Assembly: GCA_943370145.1 (NCBI GenBank)
Contig: CALRPY020000003.1
Location: 62,001-126,000, forward strand
DNA: 64,000 nucleotides
DNA from: Ga0077536 sp943370145
GTDB lineage: Bacteria; Pseudomonadota; Gammaproteobacteria; Ga0077536
Direction: 5' to 3'
In this document: positions 59,360 to 64,000 of the stretch, piece after piece
Layout of the letters: every line of letters begins with the position of its first letter
Position numbering within the stretch: the stretch's first letter is position 1
The notes under the pieces: model-generated
The model's input: the letters and a program-made list of their open reading frames with translations, nothing else
The model's database searches: none
What the model was told of the DNA's origin: nothing
Made by a program: the position numbers and the translations under genes

Positions 59360-60475
59360 GTGTGCTTCTGGTGGGTACTGGCCGCCGCGCTGATCTGGAT
59401 TGCAATCCTCGCGTTGCCATGGCGCCCGTGGGACACCCGCGAGCGCGTGGCCGCGAACCCGGCCGACAGCGCACGCCCTGAACTGGGCCGAATCACCGCC
59501 CTGGTGCCTGCGCGCAACGAGGCGGCAACCATCACCGATACCCTGAGCCGCCTGGCGGCCCAGGGTCCGCTCGCCCGCATCGTGCTCATCGATGACGAGA
59601 GCGACGACGGTACCGGCGACCTGGCCCGCGCCCTCGACCTCCCGCAGCTGCGCGTTTTGCGCGGGCAGCGCCCCCCGCCCGGCTGGTCCGGGAAACTGTG
59701 GGCACTGCACCAGGGTCTCGATCAGGTCGACACGGAGTTCGTGCTGCTGCTCGACGCCGACATCGCGCTGGAACGCGGGATTGTCGCGACGCTGGCCGCC
59801 AAGCTCGTGGACGAATCACGCGACATGGTGTCCGTCATGGCCGCGCTGTCGATGCGCACGGGCTGGGAAAAGCTGTTGATCCCGTCCTTCATCTATTTCT
59901 TCAAGATGCTGTATCCGTTCGCGCTCGCGAACTCGGACAACCGCGTGGTCGCCGCGGCGGCGGGCGGCTGCATCCTGATCCGAACGGAACGGCTGCGCGC
60001 CATCGGCGGCTTCGCCGCGCTGCGCGACGCGCTGATCGACGACTGCACGCTGGCCCGCACGGTGAAGAACGCCGGCGGCCGAATCTGGCTGGGCCTGTCG
60101 CGGGACGTGCGCGCCGCGCGGCCCTATGAATCCCTGTCGGCCATCTGGAACATGGTCGCCCGCACGGCGTTCACCCAGCTGCGCTACTCGGCGACGCTGC
60201 TGGCCGTCTGCACATTCCTCCTGCTGCTGGTCTTCGTGGTGCCGGTGCTCGGCCTGTCGGCGGACGGACTCGGCACTCGCCTCGCCGCCTGGGCCGCCCT
60301 GGCAGCCATGGTCAGGAGCTATTCACCTGTCCTGCGCTACTATGGACTCAACTGGCTCTGGGCCCTCAGCCTGCCCGTCGCCGCCTCGATGTATCTGGCG
60401 ATGACGTGGACTTCCGCGTTGCGCTACTGGCGCGGCGAACGGTCGCGCTGGAAGAACAGGGTCTACGACCGCTGA
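59360..60475 (+). CDS. hpnB: Hopene-associated glycosyltransferase HpnB
   Basis: A GT2-family membrane glycosyltransferase, about 371 residues. It has an N-terminal helix, then the nucleotide-sugar fold ALVPARNEAATITDTLSRL (about 46-64) and DDESDDGTG. LLLLDADIAL (about 130-139) is the DxD-type metal site, and three helices lie at the C-terminus. HpnB is found only with hopanoid genes. The frame is open well into hpnH, so the start is uncertain. I use GTG 59360, just before the first membrane helix; an earlier GTG or TTG inside hpnH is possible. It follows hpnH on the same strand. Confidence 0.88.
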   Translation: MCFWWVLAAALIWIAILALPWRPWDTRERVAANPADSARPELGRITALVPARNEAATITDTLSRLAAQGPLARIVLIDDESDDGTGDLARALDLPQLRVLRGQRPPPGWSGKLWALHQGLDQVDTEFVLLLDADIALERGIVATLAAKLVDESRDMVSVMAALSMRTGWEKLLIPSFIYFFKMLYPFALANSDNRVVAAAAGGCILIRTERLRAIGGFAALRDALIDDCTLARTVKNAGGRIWLGLSRDVRAARPYESLSAIWNMVARTAFTQLRYSATLLAVCTFLLLLVFVVPVLGLSADGLGTRLAAWAALAAMVRSYSPVLRYYGLNWLWALSLPVAASMYLAMTWTSALRYWRGERSRWKNRVYDR

Positions 60476-60518
60476 TTCCCCTGGCCACATCCCGGCCCCG
60501 CGACTTGAAAGGACTTCA

Positions 60519-61136
60519 ATGACACGTGCTCCAAGCCTGATTCGGCTGCTCTTCGTTTTCTGCTTCGCGCTGGCGGGCGCCAGCGCCGCGGCGGGGGAAG
60601 CCGCGACGCCCACCGCGACGGTCGAAAGACTCCACGCGACCCTGCTGGAGATGATGAAGGAAGGCCAAACCATCGGTTACAGGGGACGCGTCGAACGCAT
60701 CGGGCCCGTGCTGGACGAGACTTTCAATTTCGAGACCATTGGTCGCGTCGTGACCGGTCGTCACTGGAAAACGCTGGCCGTCGAGAAGCGCCAGGCGTTC
60801 CTCGGCACCTTCCGGAACCTGAGCACGGCGACCTATGCCGACAACTTCTCGAGCTTTGGCGGCGAGGCCTTCAAGACGCTGGGCGAGGAAATCAAGAAGG
60901 GCGCGTCACTGGTGCGGACGCAAATCGTCAAGTCCGACGGCAGCACGGTGTCCCTGAATTACGTCCTGAACAAGGCCGGGGAGCAGTGGCGAATCGTCAA
61001 CGTCATTGCGGAGGGCGTTTCCGATCTGGCGCTAAAGCGTTCGGAGTACGGGGCCGTTATCGGCAAGGAGGGCATCGACGCTCTTATTGCTAAACTCGAA
61101 GCAAAAATTGCATCATACGCGGCGAACAACAAGTAA
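60519..61136 (+). CDS. hpnM: HpnM/MlaC-family periplasmic lipid-binding protein
   Basis: A 205-residue MlaC/Ttg2D-family protein with a signal peptide (about 1-25, ending SAAAG). The conserved segments are TFNFETIGRVVTGRHWKTL (about 70-88) and FLGTFRNLSTATYADNFSSF. HpnM versions accompany hopanoid genes and are thought to ferry lipid between membranes with HpnN. Here the next gene is mlaA, not hpnN, so it may act with an Mla-type pathway. Confidence 0.88.
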   Translation: MTRAPSLIRLLFVFCFALAGASAAAGEAATPTATVERLHATLLEMMKEGQTIGYRGRVERIGPVLDETFNFETIGRVVTGRHWKTLAVEKRQAFLGTFRNLSTATYADNFSSFGGEAFKTLGEEIKKGASLVRTQIVKSDGSTVSLNYVLNKAGEQWRIVNVIAEGVSDLALKRSEYGAVIGKEGIDALIAKLEAKIASYAANNK

Positions 61137-61199
61137 TTTGCCGCGCATGAAGATGCGCGCAGAAAGTCCAGATCTCCCAGCAAGCCGGGAAACAGCACC

Positions 61200-61976
61200 A
61201 TGCCAAATGCATCGATAAAGCGGGGGCTGCTGGCCCTCGGCATCGCCGTCCTCTCTACCGGGTGCGCCAGCACCGACGGCGCCAAGCCGGATCCGACGGA
61301 CCCCTGGGAGCGCCCGAACCGGGCTTTCTATGATTTCAACGACGCGATCGACCGGAACTTCTTCACACCGGTCGCCAAGGGCTACGTGAAGGTTGCGCCG
61401 CAACCGGTGCGGACCGGCGTCACCAAGTTCTTCGACAATGTCGGTTACATCAACGTCATCGCGAACGACCTGCTCCAGGCCAAGTTCGGTGACTTCGCGT
61501 CCGACACGGGCCGCTTCGTCGTCAACAGCACCGTCGGTATCGGCGGTCTGTTCGACCCGGCGACGGGCCTCGGCATGCCCGCCCACGACGAGGATCTCGG
61601 TCAGACCCTGGGCAAGTGGGGCGCCGGCGAGGGTCGCTACATGGTGCTGCCGCTGATGGGCCCGAGCTCGCTCCGCGACGTTCCCGGCGTGGGTTCGTCG
61701 CTGCTGCTGAACCCGCTGACCTACCTGAACGCCGTCGTCACGATACCGCTGGGCGCGCTGAACGCCATCAACGTGCGCGCAAACCTGCTCGAGGCCAGCA
61801 ATATCCGCGACCAGGCGGCGCTCGACCCCTACACCTTCGTGCGCGAGGCCTATCGCCAGCAGCGTGAGTTCAAGATCTACGACGGCAACCCGCCGACGGA
61901 CAGCATCGACGACTACATCGACAGCGAAGATGCGGAGGCGGCCTCAGACGACGCCGCGGTGCTCAAGGTCTACTGA
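61200..61976 (+). CDS. mlaA: MlaA (VacJ) outer-membrane lipoprotein
   Basis: MlaA, 258 residues. The lipobox LSTGCAS gives Cys22 as the acylated residue. The family core is PWERPNRAFYDFNDAIDRNF (about 35-54) and the GLFDPATGLGMPAHDEDLGQTLGKWG segment. It works in the outer membrane to remove mislocalised phospholipid and hand it to MlaC. The position after hpnM suggests a shared lipid-transport function. The C-terminus is acidic. A strong hairpin follows the stop. Confidence 0.95.
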   Translation: MPNASIKRGLLALGIAVLSTGCASTDGAKPDPTDPWERPNRAFYDFNDAIDRNFFTPVAKGYVKVAPQPVRTGVTKFFDNVGYINVIANDLLQAKFGDFASDTGRFVVNSTVGIGGLFDPATGLGMPAHDEDLGQTLGKWGAGEGRYMVLPLMGPSSLRDVPGVGSSLLLNPLTYLNAVVTIPLGALNAINVRANLLEASNIRDQAALDPYTFVREAYRQQREFKIYDGNPPTDSIDDYIDSEDAEAASDDAAVLKVY

Positions 61977-62007
61977 CCGGCCGCAGCACACCACCAAAAC
62001 CACCGCG

Positions 62008-62032
62008 CGACGCCCTCACACCGAGGGCGTCG
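62008..62032. terminator. Terminator hairpin between mlaA and glcF
   Basis: A perfect 10-base-pair stem (62008-62017 with 62023-62032), loop ACACC, followed on the plus strand by TCGTTTCC. It lies between the convergent mlaA and glcF genes, so it could serve both. Confidence 0.7.
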
Positions 62033-62053
62033 TCGTTTCCGGGTGTCGAAAGT

Positions 62054-63277
62054 TCAGGCCTTACCGGTCCCGGACTGCTGGTCGTCAACGATTTCCAGCC
62101 AATGACGCACCGGCACCCGCGCCCGCTTCTCGAGGTGCAGCATGCAGCCGATGTTCGAGGTCGCGATGACCTCGGGTTGCACCGCCATCAGGGCATCGAG
62201 CTTGCGTTCGAGCAACTGCCCGGCGAGCGCCGGCTGCAGCAGCGAATAGGCGCCGGCCGAACCGCAGCACAGGTGGCTGTCGGCCGGTGTCCGTACCGCG
62301 CAGCCCGCCGCAGCCAGCGTGGCTTCCATTCGCCCGCCACCCCGCAAGCCATGCTGGAGAGAGCACGGTGCCTGCACCGCGACCGCCGGCGCCGGCGCAC
62401 CGGACTGGGTAGCCAGGGCGGACGTCACCAGTTCCGTCGCATCATGCACGCGCGCCGCAACCAGGCGGGCGCGTTCCGCGTAAGCGGGATCGTCACGCAG
62501 CAGCTCACCGTAGTCCTTCAACATCGGCGAGCAACCGCTCGATGCGCTGAAGATGCCTTCCGCACCGTCGCGCAGTTGTGGCCACCATGCATCGATGTTG
62601 CGACGTGCACAGGCGCGGGCTTCCTCGTGGGCGCCGAGATGGTAGGCCAGGGCGCCACAGCAGCCCCCGCCGGCTACCCGGAGCAGCGAGATGCCGGACC
62701 TGTCGAGCACGCGCGCAGCCGCGGCATTGATGGACGGACGCGCCGCTTCCTGCACGCAGCCATCGAGGGCGACGTAGCGGATGGCGTGAACGCGTTGGGG
62801 CCATGGGGCGGCGGGCCGCCTGACAGGCACCAGGCGGGCGACCGCTGCTGGCAGCAGCGGCCGCAGGCGCTGCCCCAGCCCAAGGAGGGCTGGAAACAGC
62901 GCCGACGGAATCAGCCGCCGCAGCAGCCAGCGCAGCGCACGCCCGGTTGCTGGACGCGGGACCGCCGCTGCGACCAGCGGGCGGGCGTAATCGAGCAGTC
63001 GCCCGTACTGCACACCGGACGGACAGGTGGTCTCGCAGGCGCGGCAACCCAGGCAGCGATCGAGGTGACCCGCGGTTTCCGCCGTGACCGGGTCTCCCTC
63101 GAGCAGGGACTTGATCTGGTAGATCCGGCCACGCGGCCCGTCCCGTTCGTCACCGAGCAGCTGGTAGGTCGGACAGGTCGCGTTGCAGAAACCGCAGTGC
63201 ACGCAGCTGCGCAGGATGGACTCGGCCTCGCTGCCGTCGCGCGTCTCGAGGATCTCGGGGCGCAGCAGTGCCCGCAC
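62054..63277 (-). CDS. glcF: Glycolate oxidase iron-sulfur subunit GlcF
   Basis: GlcF, about 407 residues, electron-transfer subunit of glycolate dehydrogenase. Two ferredoxin clusters are at CVHCGFCNATCP (about 25-36) and CLGCRACETTCP (about 74-85). Two CCG-type motifs, GGGCCGAL and LCCGSAG, lie in the C-terminal half. The start is taken as GTG 63277, immediately after the glcE stop, giving an N-terminus like E. coli GlcF; the longer frame overlaps glcE. It acts with glcE and GlcD, which should lie beyond the right edge. Confidence 0.92.
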   Translation of the reverse strand: MRALLRPEILETRDGSEAESILRSCVHCGFCNATCPTYQLLGDERDGPRGRIYQIKSLLEGDPVTAETAGHLDRCLGCRACETTCPSGVQYGRLLDYARPLVAAAVPRPATGRALRWLLRRLIPSALFPALLGLGQRLRPLLPAAVARLVPVRRPAAPWPQRVHAIRYVALDGCVQEAARPSINAAAARVLDRSGISLLRVAGGGCCGALAYHLGAHEEARACARRNIDAWWPQLRDGAEGIFSASSGCSPMLKDYGELLRDDPAYAERARLVAARVHDATELVTSALATQSGAPAPAVAVQAPCSLQHGLRGGGRMEATLAAAGCAVRTPADSHLCCGSAGAYSLLQPALAGQLLERKLDALMAVQPEVIATSNIGCMLHLEKRARVPVRHWLEIVDDQQSGTGKA

Positions 63278-63279
63278 GT

Positions 63280-64000
63280 TCAGAACCCCACGCGGGCACA
63301 GCCCGGATTGAAGAGATCGGCAGGACCGAAGGCCGCCCTGATGCGCGCCTGCAAGGCCTTTTGGGTTGCGGACAGCGGCGCGAACAGCGCGGCGTCGGCG
63401 GCGAAGAAGGGCTGCGCATAGCCACCTGCCCGACGGGCGGCGGCCTGGATTTCCAAAGCGCCAGCCTCGGTCCTGAGCCAGCGCTGAGCCCCGCCCCAGT
63501 CGATCAGGCTCTCGCCGGGCAGCGCGAGGTCGGCCGCCGCCGGCGGCACGGCCAGGCGCCATAGCGGCCCGTCAGCCGCGAAGAACGGCAGCCGGAAATC
63601 GCGCAGCGCATCCCAGAACTCGAGCCCGTCTTCGGTGGATTCGGGGCGCAGGGCGTCGACCGCGGCGTCCACCGCGGCATGGGTGCCGGCGAGCCGCAGA
63701 CGCAGGTGCGCCCCATCGAAACAGGCGCCGGCCAGCGGCCAGGCCTGACGGGCGAGTTCGTTCATGCGGGACAGCGCAAACCCGGTATCCGAGGCCCAGG
63801 CGATCGAGAGCGCGCACTCCGGCCGCGGCGCGACGCGCACGGCAATTTCGGCAAGCGGGCCCAGGGTGCCCCAGGCCCCTGCCACGAGACGCGATACATC
63901 GTAGCCGGCGACGTTCTTCATCACGCGGCCCCCGAAGCGCAACACGTTACCCGCCGCATCGAGCAGGCCGATGCCCAACACGTGATCCCGCACGGCCCCC
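63280..64000 (-). CDS. glcE: Glycolate oxidase FAD-binding subunit GlcE (5' end outside window)
   Basis: C-terminal 239 residues of GlcE; the start lies beyond the right edge, since the frame is open to 64000 and the family is about 350 residues long. GAVRDHVLGIGLLDAAG and the FAD-site FGGRVMKNVAGYDVSRL match the family. Stop 63280 lies two bases before the glcF start, so they are coupled. It oxidises glycolate to glyoxylate with GlcD and GlcF. Confidence 0.93.
   Translation of the reverse strand, partial: GAVRDHVLGIGLLDAAGNVLRFGGRVMKNVAGYDVSRLVAGAWGTLGPLAEIAVRVAPRPECALSIAWASDTGFALSRMNELARQAWPLAGACFDGAHLRLRLAGTHAAVDAAVDALRPESTEDGLEFWDALRDFRLPFFAADGPLWRLAVPPAAADLALPGESLIDWGGAQRWLRTEAGALEIQAAARRAGGYAQPFFAADAALFAPLSATQKALQARIRAAFGPADLFNPGCARVGF

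Overview
The window looks like a chromosomal segment of a high-GC, Gram-negative gammaproteobacterium. The strongest evidence is the block from about 28 to 46 kb. Its order, fimT-pilV-pilW-pilX-pilY1-pilE / ispH-lspA-ribF-murJ / rpsT / proB-obgE-rpmA-rplU / ispB, matches the classic Pseudomonas arrangement, but ileS, fkpB and pilY2 are missing. There is no rRNA, CRISPR array, insertion sequence or recognisable prophage. Two tRNAs are present: Thr(CGT) and Pro(CGG).

Layout. 0-2.7 kb: a truncated amidase, a DUF3237 protein and a DUF6134-like exported protein. 2.7-9.9 kb: a set resembling the RpoE-ChrR singlet-oxygen / furan-fatty-acid regulon (SDR, SnoaL-like protein, GPH-type MFS carrier, Cfa-like methyltransferase, DUF1365, FAD oxidoreductase, ECF sigma factor, ChrR anti-sigma). 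An inverted-repeat divergent promoter lies between the sigma gene and the lipid operon. 10-14.6 kb: purK-purE-MOSC, a canonical cyclopropane fatty acid synthase and a GH19 hydrolase. 14.8-24.5 kb: a type I secretion cassette in which two RTX repeat proteins flank a dedicated ABC exporter and HlyD-type fusion protein. 25-27.9 kb: a Baeyer-Villiger-type monooxygenase, a DUF333 lipoprotein, tRNA-Thr and a Fur/Irr-like regulator. 28-46 kb: the type IV pilus minor pilins and PilY1, then the syntenic housekeeping block. 46-62 kb: a composite membrane-lipid region. 62-64 kb: glcF and a truncated glcE.

The 46-62 kb region is the most interesting. Hopanoid genes (squalene synthase, hpnG, hpnA, hpnH, hpnB, hpnM) surround a complete set for making 2-aminoethylphosphonate: PEP mutase fused to a nucleotidyltransferase, phosphonopyruvate decarboxylase and AEP transaminase. 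With these are a LicC-like nucleotidyltransferase, a CDP-alcohol phosphatidyltransferase, a 2OG-Fe(II) oxygenase and a flippase-like membrane protein. Dxs supplies isoprenoid precursors, and MlaA/HpnM suggest outer-membrane lipid transport. I infer a phosphonolipid pathway, or a phosphonate-modified hopanoid pathway, made and trafficked together with hopanoids. The chemistry of the product is not proven by the sequence.

Taken together the window is rich in membrane-lipid tailoring (two Cfa-family enzymes with different active sites, a likely furan-fatty-acid oxidase, hopanoids, phosphonates) and in surface or secreted structures (RTX proteins, type IV pili). Start codons were chosen from ribosome binding sites, overlaps and family alignment. 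Several genes start with GTG or TTG.
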